The notes under the pieces: generated by a model
Database searches by the model: none
Seen by the model: only the letters and a program-made list of their open reading frames with translations
Told to the model about the DNA's origin: nothing
Translations under genes and position numbers: made by a program
Part shown: in pieces, positions 10,694-19,167 of the stretch
Position numbering within the stretch: the first letter of the stretch is position 1
How the letters are laid out: every line of letters starts with the position of its first letter
Assembly: GCF_000485795.1 (NCBI RefSeq)
Contig: NZ_AXZL01000050.1
Coordinates: 1-64,000, forward strand
DNA from: Shewanella decolorationis S12
GTDB taxonomy: Bacteria > Pseudomonadota > Gammaproteobacteria > Enterobacterales > Shewanellaceae
Length of the DNA stretch: 64,000 nt
Direction: 5' to 3'

Positions 10694-12103
10694 ATGAAAA
10701 TTATCATATTAGGTGCGGGTCAAGTCGGGGGAACCTTGGCCGAAAATTTGGTGGGTGAAAACAACGATATCACCATAGTCGATAGCGACAAATCCAGATT
10801 ACGCGCCCTGCAGGATAAATATGACCTTCGCGTCGTGGCGGGCCATGGTGCCCACCCCGATGTACTCAAAGAAGCAGGCGCCGAAGATGCCGACATGCTG
10901 ATTGCTGTGACCAACAGCGATGAATGCAACATGGTTGCCTGCCAAATGGCCTACAGCCTATTTGGTACACCGACTAAAATCGCCCGTATTCGCTCCGAAC
11001 CTTATTTGGCTATGCGCGATAAATTATTTATCGACAGTGAAACCAAAAATAGCGAGGGACGTCCCCGCGGCGGTTTTGTGATCGATGAACTTATCGCACC
11101 TGAACAGTTAGTGACCGCTTACATTCAACGTTTGGTTGAATATCCTGGGGCGCTGCAAGTACTCGAATTTGCCGAAGGCCGCTTGAGTTTAGTTGCGGTT
11201 CGCGCCTATTACGGCGGCCCTTTAGTCGGTAATGCCTTGGCCGCACTGCGCGAGCATATGCCAAATATTGATACCCGGGTGGCAGCGATTTTCCGCCAAG
11301 GTCGCCCTATCATGCCCCGTGGCACAACGATTATCGAAGCCGATGACGAAGTGTTTTTCGTCGCCGACAGTCGCCATATCCGCGCCGTAATGAGTGAGAT
11401 GCAAAAGCTGGATAACTCCTACCGCAATATCATGATTGCCGGCGGTGGTAACATCGGCTTAGGCTTGGCTAAACGCCTCGAACGCACCCACTCAGTCAAG
11501 CTGATTGAGCATAAGTTTGAACGCGCCGAATCTTTATCCGAACAGCTTGAAAATACCACGGTATTTTGTGGTGATGCTTCAGATCAAGAGTTGCTGCTCG
11601 AAGAACATATCGACCAAACCGACGTGTTTATTGCCGTCACCAACGACGATGAAGCCAACATCATGTCCGCTCTGCTCGCTAAACGCATGGGGGCGAAAAA
11701 GGTGATGGTACTGATCCAGCGCGAAGCCTATGTGGATATTGTGCAAGAAGCCAATATCGATATCGCAATTTCACCCCAGCAGGCGACGATTTCAGCCTTA
11801 CTGACCCACATCCGCCAAGGCGATATCTGTAACGTGTATTCGTTACGCCGTGGCGCCGCCGAAGCGATTGAAGCTATTGCCCATGGCGACTCCAGCACAT
11901 CCAAGGTTGTTGGCAAGGCGATTGGCGATATCAAGCTGCCGCCGGGAACGACCATTGGCGCCATAGTACGGAATGAAGAAGTGCTGATGGCCCACGACAA
12001 GACAGTGATTGAGCAAGGGGATCACGTAATTCTGTTCCTCGTGAACAAAAAGTTTGTCGGCGAAGTCGAGAAACTGTTCCAACCTAGCGCTTTCTTCTTC
12101 TAA
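10694..12103 (+). CDS. trkA: Trk potassium uptake system NAD-binding regulator TrkA
   Basis: TrkA is the cytosolic gating ring of the Trk K+ channel. The 469 residues hold two RCK modules, each with a Rossmann NAD site (ILGAGQVGG at the N-terminus and [10 protein letters not shown] near residue 240) and a C-terminal TrkA_C part. It lies 11 bp upstream of a trkH, giving a contiguous trkA-trkH pair that E. coli lacks. It may also serve the second trkH at 15.2-16.7 kb. Confidence 0.97.
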   Translation: MKIIILGAGQVGGTLAENLVGENNDITIVDSDKSRLRALQDKYDLRVVAGHGAHPDVLKEAGAEDADMLIAVTNSDECNMVACQMAYSLFGTPTKIARIRSEPYLAMRDKLFIDSETKNSEGRPRGGFVIDELIAPEQLVTAYIQRLVEYPGALQVLEFAEGRLSLVAVRAYYGGPLVGNALAALREHMPNIDTRVAAIFRQGRPIMPRGTTIIEADDEVFFVADSRHIRAVMSEMQKLDNSYRNIMIAGGGNIGLGLAKRLERTHSVKLIEHKFERAESLSEQLENTTVFCGDASDQELLLEEHIDQTDVFIAVTNDDEANIMSALLAKRMGAKKVMVLIQREAYVDIVQEANIDIAISPQQATISALLTHIRQGDICNVYSLRRGAAEAIEAIAHGDSSTSKVVGKAIGDIKLPPGTTIGAIVRNEEVLMAHDKTVIEQGDHVILFLVNKKFVGEVEKLFQPSAFFF

Positions 12104-12114
12104 GTCATTATCTT

Positions 12115-13557
12115 ATGCTGAACTATAGACCGCTATTGTTTATTTTGGGGCTGTTTCTGTCGATGTTAACAGCCTTTATGTTAGCGCCCCTGCTCCTTGC
12201 CGTGTTCAACGGAGAGGAAACCGTGGGATCTTTCATGCTGTCGGCTTTAGTCACAGGGATTTGCGCCAGCCTCTGTTTGCATAACGGCCAGAGCAAAACC
12301 ATTAACCTCAATATTCGCGATATGTTTCTGCTCACCAGCCTCACCTGGCTGATCGTGAGCCTGTTTGCCGCCATGCCATTTACCTTGTACCACGGCATTG
12401 GCTATACGGACGCCTTCTTCGAGACCATGTCCGGTATTACCACCACAGGTTCAACCGTGCTCTCGGGCTTAGATACTATGGATCACAGTATCTTAATCTG
12501 GCGCTCGTTATTGCAATGGCTCGGCGGTATAGGCTTTATTGTGATGGCAGTAGCGATTCTGCCCTTCTTAAACGTTGGTGGTATGCGGCTGTTCCGCACC
12601 GAATCATCGGATTGGAGCGATAAAGCGGTACCACGCACCCAAAATATGGCTAAGCATCTCTTTTTTATCTATATCTTACTGACCGTGATGTGCTGTGTTG
12701 CCTATCATCTTGCTGGTATGACTTGGTTTCAAGCCATCAACCATGCGATGACCACACTGTCGACGGGAGGGTACTCTACTTCAGATAGCTCAATGGCGGC
12801 GTTTTCGAATTCTGCCCATTGGGTTGGCGTTGTGTTTATGGCGGCGGGTGGTTTACCCCTGCTGATGTTTGTACAAATGATACAACAGCGTGATGTAAAA
12901 GTGTGGAACGACGCTCAAGTCAAAGGCTTCTTATTTTTCCTCACTTTTGTGTCTTGTTTTATTGGCTTCTGGCTGTGGCAAACGAGGGATATAGCCCTTA
13001 TCGATGCGCTGCGCTTATCCAGCTTTAACGTTGTATCTGTGGTCACGACAACTGGATATGGTTTAACAGACTATGGCGCTTGGGGTGCTTTTGCCAATAT
13101 CGCTTTCCTGTTCTTAATGTTCGTCGGTAGCTGTTCTGGCTCGACTTCTGGCGGGATTAAAATCTTCCGCTTCCAAATTGCTGGCGCCATTATGCGCGAG
13201 CAGTTAAAGCAGCAATGTCACCCCAATGGCATCTTCCGAGAGCGCTATAACAACCGTTTGATCAGTGAAGATATTGTGCGTTCACTGATCACCTTTGTGC
13301 TGCTGTTTATGTTTGTGATTGTTGGATTATCTGTGATTCTGGTGCTGACGGGACTCGACCCCATGACCAGCTTTACCGGTGCCATTACCGCAGTCACCAA
13401 CGTTGGCCCCGGGCTTGGCCCCATCATTGGCCCAGCGGGTAACTTCTCGACGCTGCCCGATTTGGCTAAATGGGCGCTTTCTTTGGGTATGTTGCTCGGC
13501 CGCTTAGAGATTTTAACCGTAGCAGTGCTGTTCCATCCCAGTTTTTGGAAGTACTAA
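12115..13557 (+). CDS. trkH: Trk potassium transporter membrane subunit TrkH (copy next to trkA)
   Basis: This 480-residue integral membrane protein forms the K+ path of the Trk system. Four pore loops with selectivity-filter glycines are seen (SGITTTGST, TTLSTGGYST, VTTTGYGLTDYG, TNVGPGLG), each flanked by two membrane helices. It is clearly a paralogue of the TrkH at 15.2-16.7 kb but diverged over its whole length. It is in one operon with trkA and ends at a bidirectional terminator shared with the downstream flavodoxin gene. Confidence 0.95.
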   Translation: MLNYRPLLFILGLFLSMLTAFMLAPLLLAVFNGEETVGSFMLSALVTGICASLCLHNGQSKTINLNIRDMFLLTSLTWLIVSLFAAMPFTLYHGIGYTDAFFETMSGITTTGSTVLSGLDTMDHSILIWRSLLQWLGGIGFIVMAVAILPFLNVGGMRLFRTESSDWSDKAVPRTQNMAKHLFFIYILLTVMCCVAYHLAGMTWFQAINHAMTTLSTGGYSTSDSSMAAFSNSAHWVGVVFMAAGGLPLLMFVQMIQQRDVKVWNDAQVKGFLFFLTFVSCFIGFWLWQTRDIALIDALRLSSFNVVSVVTTTGYGLTDYGAWGAFANIAFLFLMFVGSCSGSTSGGIKIFRFQIAGAIMREQLKQQCHPNGIFRERYNNRLISEDIVRSLITFVLLFMFVIVGLSVILVLTGLDPMTSFTGAITAVTNVGPGLGPIIGPAGNFSTLPDLAKWALSLGMLLGRLEILTVAVLFHPSFWKY

Positions 13558-13570
13558 ATGTTATAAAGCA

Positions 13571-13596
13571 AAAATGCGCTCACAGAGCGCATTTTT
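13571..13596. terminator. Bidirectional terminator trkH / hemG-like gene
   Basis: A 10-bp stem (AAAATGCGCT with AGCGCATTTT) with a 5-nt loop and T/A runs on both sides lies between convergent genes. Confidence 0.85.
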
Positions 13597-13597
13597 A

Positions 13598-14152
13598 TTA
13601 GGCGAGTTCAGCAACCTCGGCCAAGGTTAGCAGATGGTCGGCATAGACCTTCACATCTTCCCAGTCGGTATAATCGATCACCGCCTTAGGATCCGTTGGT
13701 CCTTTGGTGATTTTCATAATCAGCTGGATCATCAGCCTGTCGTACCAAGGCCATGAGGGGTAATCTACCTTACCGGCGATAATCTTCAAATCGGCGGGAG
13801 TCCAAGGTGATAAAGCAATGAATTTTTGCAGGTATTTGTTGTTCTCGGGGATGCGTTTCTCCGGATTACGCGCCACCACGTTGACGCAGAAGAAACTGTT
13901 TGGCAACGCACTCAAAGCTGGCGCATTCTGCTCAATAAATTGAAATACGCTCTTATCGTAGGTGCCATAGAGCACACAAGCCCCTAGTGCCACCAGTTGA
14001 TAATCGGGCCAGTTAATTCTGGTGGCCGCCGCACTATTAATATCCACCAAGTCAACCTTGGCGCCACGCAGGGTTAATTGCTGCGCAATCGCATTCGCTA
14101 TTTTGGCCGTATGGCCACCACGGGTAAAATAAAGCACCAGAATGCGTGTCAT
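13598..14152 (-). CDS. HemG-type flavodoxin, paralogue of protoporphyrinogen oxidase
   Basis: This 184-residue flavodoxin has the FMN phosphate loop YFTRGGHTAKIA near the N-terminus and the long HemG-specific insertion (NVVARNPEKR, ITKGPTDPKA). It shares this architecture with the 174-residue HemG at 14.7-15.2 kb. HemG oxidises protoporphyrinogen IX to protoporphyrin IX using menaquinone or ubiquinone. Whether this copy has the same reaction is not shown. It is divergent from an ArsR regulator, which suggests that it is conditionally expressed. Confidence 0.85.
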   Translation of the reverse strand: MTRILVLYFTRGGHTAKIANAIAQQLTLRGAKVDLVDINSAAATRINWPDYQLVALGACVLYGTYDKSVFQFIEQNAPALSALPNSFFCVNVVARNPEKRIPENNKYLQKFIALSPWTPADLKIIAGKVDYPSWPWYDRLMIQLIMKITKGPTDPKAVIDYTDWEDVKVYADHLLTLAEVAELA

Positions 14153-14310
14153 GGGGTATTCCCGTTCAGTAAAAGTATGTCACCATTGTGGCAATCATTG
14201 GTTAAATAAACTCCTAATAGGATCACAAATCAGCGTTGTCTCATATTCTGAAATGCAAAAATTGAGATCTGAATTGCCGAGCAGTATGATTGCGTATAGA
14301 AACATCTTCA

Positions 14311-14326
14311 ATTAGAATTATCTAAT
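14311..14326. promoter_or_regulatory. Palindrome upstream of the ArsR gene, candidate operator
   Basis: The perfect palindrome ATTAGAATTATCTAAT (arms ATTAGA/TCTAAT, 4-bp spacer) lies 24 bp before the ArsR start codon and in the divergent control region of the upstream hemG-like gene. Position and symmetry fit an ArsR-family dimer site; binding is inferred. Confidence 0.5.
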
Positions 14327-14350
14327 CAAAAGCGATAAAGTGAGTACCTT

Positions 14351-14659
14351 ATGCAAAATGATATTGATGTAAATGCAATGGTAACGAATGCGGAAAGTGC
14401 GGCTAAATGGCTCAAAGCCATAGCGAATCCTTATCGCTTAATGATTTTGTGCCTATTGCTGGATAAAGAGCTGAGCGTAACCGAGCTGAATGAGACTGTG
14501 CCCTTGAGCCAATCGGCACTATCACAGCATTTAGCAGTGTTGCGAGCCGAAGACTTAGTCGATACCCGTAAGAGCTCGCAGATTGTGTATTACAAGCTTA
14601 AGAATGAGCAAGTCACCCAAGTGATTTCGATTCTCCACAGCCGTTACTGCGCCGTATAA
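14351..14659 (+). CDS. ArsR/SmtB family regulator, HlyU-like
   Basis: This 102-residue winged-helix repressor has a recognition helix in LSQSALSQHLAVLRAE and the wing TRKSSQIVYYKL. It lacks the metal-binding ELCVCDL motif of ArsR, but has two cysteines, about C34 (MILCLLLD) and C100 (SRYCAV). Their positions match the redox-sensing pair of HlyU, BigR and SqrR. By analogy it could sense persulfide or oxidants; I infer this from the cysteine spacing. It lies between the two hemG genes, divergent from one and convergent with the other. Confidence 0.88.
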   Translation: MQNDIDVNAMVTNAESAAKWLKAIANPYRLMILCLLLDKELSVTELNETVPLSQSALSQHLAVLRAEDLVDTRKSSQIVYYKLKNEQVTQVISILHSRYCAV

Positions 14660-14680
14660 ATCCAGTCATGCAGTAACAAT

Positions 14681-14706
14681 AAAGCCCTAGCTGAGACTAG
14701 GGCTTT
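14681..14706. terminator. Bidirectional terminator arsR / hemG
   Basis: A 10-bp perfect stem (AAAGCCCTAG with CTAGGGCTTT) with a 6-nt loop lies between convergent genes, with T-rich sequence after it on the plus strand. Confidence 0.85.
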
Positions 14707-14713
14707 ATCATTT

Positions 14714-15238
14714 TTACAGCTTGCTAAAGTGCGTCCCAAAGGCTTCAACTTTACCCCAGTCGGTAAACTCGAAGGTGCCCTTTAGGTCGGTCGGTCCCTT
14801 TGTCATCCACATGATGAAGCGGATCATAGTGCGGTCGAATAAGCCGTATTTAGGGTAATCAATCTTGCCCGCAAACACTGCCAATTGCTGTGGCTGCCAC
14901 AGGGATAATTTGAGGAACTTTTGCATATAAGGATTGGTTTCTGGTGTGTTTTTTAATGGCTTGCGCGCCACCACATTCACAGTAAAAAAGCCGTTGATTT
15001 TACTGTCCAACACAGCATGATTGCGATTCACAAACTGGTAGAGATCGGGCCTATGTTTGCCATAACGAATACTCGCGCCAATCAACACCTTATCGAAATC
15101 GGCAAGGCTTAGGGCTTCGGCCTGTTCTAAACTCACTAAAGACACTTGCTCACCCGCTTGTTCGGCAAGCGATTTGATTTTGCGACAGATTTCCAGTGTT
15201 TGGCCATCGATTGTCGAATAGATGATTAGTGTCTGCAT
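14714..15238 (-). CDS. hemG: Menaquinone-dependent protoporphyrinogen oxidase HemG
   Basis: HemG oxidises protoporphyrinogen IX to protoporphyrin IX, passing electrons to the quinone pool. It is a 174-residue flavodoxin-type protein with the FMN loop IYSTIDGQT and the HemG-specific segment NVVARKPLKNTPETNPY and MTKGPTDLKG. The start codon lies 1 nt after the stop of the E. coli-like trkH, the same trkH-hemG order as in E. coli, so I take this as the orthologous copy and the one at 13.6 kb as the paralogue. Confidence 0.94.
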   Translation of the reverse strand: MQTLIIYSTIDGQTLEICRKIKSLAEQAGEQVSLVSLEQAEALSLADFDKVLIGASIRYGKHRPDLYQFVNRNHAVLDSKINGFFTVNVVARKPLKNTPETNPYMQKFLKLSLWQPQQLAVFAGKIDYPKYGLFDRTMIRFIMWMTKGPTDLKGTFEFTDWGKVEAFGTHFSKL

Positions 15239-15239
15239 G

Positions 15240-16697
15240 TTAATCCCTCCAGAAAGTTGGCGTGAACAAAATCAGCAAGGTAAAGACTTCGAGGCGACCA
15301 AATAACATAGCCACCACCAGTACCCATTTGGCGCCATCACCAATACTAGCGTAGTTGCTTGCTACTTCCCCAAGCCCTGGGCCGAGGTTATTTAAGCAGG
15401 CCGCCGTGGCACTAAAGGCGGTAATATCGTCCAGTCCCATGGCCATCAATGCCAACATACAAAGCACGAAGACTAAGGCGTAGGCGGAGAAAAATCCCCA
15501 CACGGCATCGACAACCCGATCAGGTAATGCTTTGGAGCCGATACGAATTGAGAACATCGCCTTAGGGTGAACAAGACGTTTAAGTTCGCGTGAACCTTGC
15601 AACAGCAACAGGATAACCCGGATCACCTTAATCCCGCCCGCAGTTGAGCCACCACAACCACCGATAAAGCTTGAGAAGATCAACAGAATCGGCAGGAACA
15701 GCGGCCACATATGGAAGCTTTCGGTACCAAAGCCTGCGGTCGTCGCCACCGAAACCGCTTGGAATAAAGCGTGATCTAAGGTTTCTTCTGGTGAGTCATA
15801 AATCCCTGAGTGATAAAGGGTTAAGAAGCAAATCGCCGTTAGCACCAGCTGAATCGCCACCAGCATCTTGAATTCTGTATCTCGGAAATAGACTCTAAAA
15901 TTGATCCCGCGGCGCGAAAATGCCGCAAAGTGAACGCTAAAGTTCACCGCTGAGACAATCAAAAAGAACACGCAAATCAGGTTGATCACTGAGCTATCGA
16001 AGTATCCCATACTGGCATCGTGGGTCGAAAAGCCCCCGATGGCGATGGTCGAAAACGAGTGACACACTGCATCGAATACGCTCATCCCCGCCAGCCAATA
16101 AGCGCCCGCGCAGGCAATGGTTAGCAATAGATAGATGTACCATAACGCCTTGGCCGTTTCGGCAATCCTCGGCGTCATCTTACTGTCCTTCACGGGCCCT
16201 GGGATCTCGGCGCGATACAGCTGCATGCCCCCAACGCCCAACACTGGCAGAATCGCCACAGCTAGAACGATGATCCCCATACCGCCGAGCCATTGCAGCA
16301 AATGTCGATAAAACAGAATGGCCTTAGGTAAGGAGTCCAGTCCGACAATGACTGTGGCTCCCGTGGTGGTCAGTGCGGAGAAGGATTCGAAAAAACTGTC
16401 GGTCCAGCTGAGATCGGGTTGGCTTGAGAAGATAAAAGGCAAGGCACCGATGGAGCCAAGAACGGTCCAGAACAGGACCACAATCAGAAACCCCTCGCGG
16501 GTTCGCAATTCCTCTTTGCAGCGACGATTAGGATACCAGAGCCAAAAACCGATAAATAAGCTGACAAAAAATGCCTGAATAAACGCAGTACCACCGCCAT
16601 CGTTATACCAAATGGCGATTAAGGCTGGCGGCAGCATAGTGATGGAGAACAGGCCGATAAGCAGACCTATGATTCTTATTATGGTTTTGTATTGCAT
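15240..16697 (-). CDS. trkH: Trk potassium transporter membrane subunit TrkH (E. coli-like copy)
   Basis: This 485-residue K+ transporter subunit closely resembles E. coli TrkH, with pore loops FSALTTTGATV, FSTIAIGGFSTHDAS, VATTAGFGTES and LNNLGPGLG and the C-terminal end FTPTFWRD. It requires TrkA on the cytosolic face. The order pepQ-yigZ-trkH-hemG is that of E. coli. A second, diverged trkH lies 2 kb away, pointing the other way. Confidence 0.97.
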   Translation of the reverse strand: MQYKTIIRIIGLLIGLFSITMLPPALIAIWYNDGGGTAFIQAFFVSLFIGFWLWYPNRRCKEELRTREGFLIVVLFWTVLGSIGALPFIFSSQPDLSWTDSFFESFSALTTTGATVIVGLDSLPKAILFYRHLLQWLGGMGIIVLAVAILPVLGVGGMQLYRAEIPGPVKDSKMTPRIAETAKALWYIYLLLTIACAGAYWLAGMSVFDAVCHSFSTIAIGGFSTHDASMGYFDSSVINLICVFFLIVSAVNFSVHFAAFSRRGINFRVYFRDTEFKMLVAIQLVLTAICFLTLYHSGIYDSPEETLDHALFQAVSVATTAGFGTESFHMWPLFLPILLIFSSFIGGCGGSTAGGIKVIRVILLLLQGSRELKRLVHPKAMFSIRIGSKALPDRVVDAVWGFFSAYALVFVLCMLALMAMGLDDITAFSATAACLNNLGPGLGEVASNYASIGDGAKWVLVVAMLFGRLEVFTLLILFTPTFWRD

Positions 16698-16774
16698 TCC
16701 GCTTGTTCAATTATTCCATTGGCTGCAAAGGTATTTTCAGCATTTTGCATATTTTGGCATAATTTACGCAGGCA

Positions 16775-17389
16775 TCACAGCTCAAACTCTGCGCGCAGGC
16801 TGCCCTGACTCAAAGTAGCCAACGATTCATTCAATATGCCCTGCTGTTGTTTGCCTATTTCAAAATGGATATCAATGGCTTCGGCAAATTGCTTATCGAT
16901 GATCACCGCGTCTAACTGCTGCAGTAGATGCTCAACATCCCTTAATTGGGTGTAATCACAATGCAGTTTTACTGGATAACGTAATTGCTTCACTCGCGTC
17001 GGCAATTGCCCTAAACCTTGGCGTAATCCCGAGGTATAGGCACGCACTAAACCGCCCACGCCTAACTTAGTACCACCATAGAAACGCACAACCACGGCAC
17101 CGACTTCACCAATATTCGCACCTTGCAATACTGCGAGCATTGGACGACCTGCACTGCCCGCAGGCTCTCCATCGTCACTCGAACCGATGGCAATGCTGTC
17201 GTTGGGTGCTCCTGCAATAAAGGCATAGCAATAATGACTGGCGCCAGGATAATCTCGCTTTATGTCAGTAAGTACTAACTTCAATTGTTCTAAACTCGTG
17301 CAATGAAATAGAAAAGAGATAAAGCGGCTATGCTTTATCTCTTCTTCTATCTGCACATTTTCACTCGGTATCAGATAACTTTCGAGCAC
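16775..17389 (-). CDS. yigZ: YigZ, IMPACT/UPF0029 family protein
   Basis: This 204-residue protein has the IMPACT-family N-terminal domain (HSRFISFLFHC, YPGASHYCYAFI, GEPAGSAGRPML) and a C-terminal ferredoxin-like domain from about residue 140. The molecular function in bacteria is not established; eukaryotic IMPACT modulates GCN2. The start is GTG at 17389 with AGGGAG just upstream. It lies 15 bp after pepQ. Confidence 0.92.
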   Translation of the reverse strand: MLESYLIPSENVQIEEEIKHSRFISFLFHCTSLEQLKLVLTDIKRDYPGASHYCYAFIAGAPNDSIAIGSSDDGEPAGSAGRPMLAVLQGANIGEVGAVVVRFYGGTKLGVGGLVRAYTSGLRQGLGQLPTRVKQLRYPVKLHCDYTQLRDVEHLLQQLDAVIIDKQFAEAIDIHFEIGKQQQGILNESLATLSQGSLRAEFEL

Positions 17390-17404
17390 TCGCTCTCCCT
17401 AAAC

Positions 17405-18724
17405 TCACGCTAAGCCCAGTTCGCGGGTCATATTTTCGTTTCGATCTTGATGCACAATCACATTATCCTCGATACGAATACCACCGAAAGGTCGCAGCTC
17501 ATCAACGGTGCGCCAATTGATCTGCTGGCCACGGCTATCTTGTTTTAGCTCATTGAGTAACGTGTCGATAATGTACAAACCTGGCTCCATGGTAAGCACT
17601 TGGTTTGGAGCCAAAATGCGGGTGCAACGCAGGAACGGATGTGCCTCAGGGGCCGGAATATGGGTACCACGCTCATCGAAGGCAAAACCTCCCACATCAT
17701 GCACTTGCAAACCTAACATATGACCGAGTCCGTGGGGGAAGAAGGCGCTGGTAATACCTTGGTCGACTAAACCTTGGGCATCGCCCGTGGCTAACTCAAA
17801 ATCCAACAGCATTTGCGCGACTTTGCCATGGGTCGCCAAATGTAAATCGGGATAACGCACACCCGGACGCATCATATCAATCAGTTCGAGCTGCGCCTTA
17901 TTCATGGCAGTGATTAATTCGTCGAAACGATTCTTCTCAAACGCATAGGTACGAGTGATATCCGACGCATAGCCAAAGTAACTGGCACCCGCATCGATTA
18001 AAAAAGATAAGCGGCGCGCCGGATTTTGATGTTCAAGCGCGGTGTAATGCAAAATCGCCGCATTTTGGTTTAAGGCAATGATATTACCGTAGGGCACTTC
18101 GTTCTCGCCCTGTCCCACGGCAGATAAATACTGCTGCTGAATTTCAAACTCGCTCGCACCGTTATAGAAAGCATTTTTAGCAGCTAAATGCCCTTGCACC
18201 GCAATCTGGTTGGCACGGCGCATACATTCGAGCTCATATTCGGTTTTAGTAGTGCGGTGGAAATGCAGATAGCTCATCACAGAGTCAGGATTGCGACTGG
18301 TGAAACCCAGCACCTCAGCCACATCTAAATGCTCACCCAAATACGCCCAGTTGGCGATATCGCTAGGCAATAGCTCGGCAACCTTATCGGCCTTAGTGAG
18401 TAACTTGATCTCAAAATGCTCGGTCCAGAACATCTCCGGCACGTCAGATACCTTATGCCAAAAGTCCACAGGGCGATAAAAAATCAGTTGCGGCTTATCG
18501 CGCCCATTCACCACTAACCAGCAGTTAGGGTTATCCAGCACAGGTAGCCAGGCCTTGAAATGGGGATTGGCTTTAAAAGGATAATTAATGTCGTCCAAAA
18601 ACATTCGATGTGGCTGACCCGAGTGGATCACTAAACCTGATAATGCTTCACGCGATACAATTTCAGCGACTCGACGATTAAGCTCGGCGATGTGGGCATG
18701 ATAGTGATGAGCCAAGTGATCCAT
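17405..18724 (-). CDS. pepQ: Xaa-Pro dipeptidase PepQ
   Basis: PepQ is a cytosolic M24B metallopeptidase that cleaves X-Pro dipeptides; the related enzymes also hydrolyse organophosphates. The 439 residues contain the pita-bread catalytic fold with the dinuclear metal ligands in [18 protein letters not shown] (two Asp), [16 protein letters not shown] (His), LTMEPGLY (Glu) and GIRIEDNV (Glu). The length matches E. coli PepQ (443 aa). It is divergent from fadB across a 443-bp control region. Confidence 0.96.
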   Translation of the reverse strand: MDHLAHHYHAHIAELNRRVAEIVSREALSGLVIHSGQPHRMFLDDINYPFKANPHFKAWLPVLDNPNCWLVVNGRDKPQLIFYRPVDFWHKVSDVPEMFWTEHFEIKLLTKADKVAELLPSDIANWAYLGEHLDVAEVLGFTSRNPDSVMSYLHFHRTTKTEYELECMRRANQIAVQGHLAAKNAFYNGASEFEIQQQYLSAVGQGENEVPYGNIIALNQNAAILHYTALEHQNPARRLSFLIDAGASYFGYASDITRTYAFEKNRFDELITAMNKAQLELIDMMRPGVRYPDLHLATHGKVAQMLLDFELATGDAQGLVDQGITSAFFPHGLGHMLGLQVHDVGGFAFDERGTHIPAPEAHPFLRCTRILAPNQVLTMEPGLYIIDTLLNELKQDSRGQQINWRTVDELRPFGGIRIEDNVIVHQDRNENMTRELGLA

Positions 18725-19007
18725 GTGTCATATCCTGTAATGAACGATAGTTAATAAAAAAACCGCAAATCTGACTAAGCCATACAGGCTCAGTGTTTTC
18801 CTTCGCTTATGCCCTATTACTTCGCAGGTTAGCAAATTCTCGATTTAAGCCTATGCTTTTAATTCTAAAAATAAAATTATCCATTTAGCCAGCGAGTAAT
18901 ACCGCTAAAGTACAAATTCCCACCACGTACTCTTTAGCGTAATCTGGCACTTCTACACTTTGTGCAGTGTATCACAAAGCTTAAAATTCACTCTAGCCGA
19001 CAAGAAA

Positions 19008-19023
19008 TTAAACAGTCGTTTAA
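19008..19023. promoter_or_regulatory. Candidate PsrA-type operator upstream of fadBA
   Basis: TTAAACAGTCGTTTAA is a 6-4-6 palindrome that contains AAAC-N4-GTTT, the core of the published PsrA consensus. PsrA is a TetR-family fatty-acid regulator in Pseudomonas and Shewanella. The site is 145 bp upstream of the fadB ATG. Assignment rests on motif similarity only. Confidence 0.4.
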
Positions 19024-19067
19024 ATTGGGTGTTGTAATTTATCGAATTTCGAAGCACACTGGCACAC

Positions 19068-19084
19068 AACTGGTCAAATGATGG
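19068..19084. promoter_or_regulatory. FadR-like half-site upstream of fadBA
   Basis: AACTGGTC matches the left half of the FadR consensus (AGCTGGTCCGAC...), but the right half is not conserved. It could be a weak acyl-CoA-responsive FadR site, or chance. Confidence 0.25.
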
Positions 19085-19167
19085 CCGAAGCTGCTGTGAG
19101 ATAGAGAGTCGTACTAACACCAACAAATAATGGTGGGTATCACTTTTAAGCCAAAAGGAAGCAAGCA

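Larger units (their letters stand above)
18725..19167. promoter_or_regulatory. pepQ-fadB divergent control region
   Basis: No convincing gene is present; a 71-codon minus frame at 18953-19168 overlaps the regulatory sites and looks spurious. The region contains three candidate regulator sites close to fadB: TTAAACAGTCGTTTAA (19008-19023), TCGAATTTCGA (19042-19052) and AACTGGTC (19068-19075). The fadB ribosome-binding site AAGGAAG lies just before its ATG. Confidence 0.6.
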
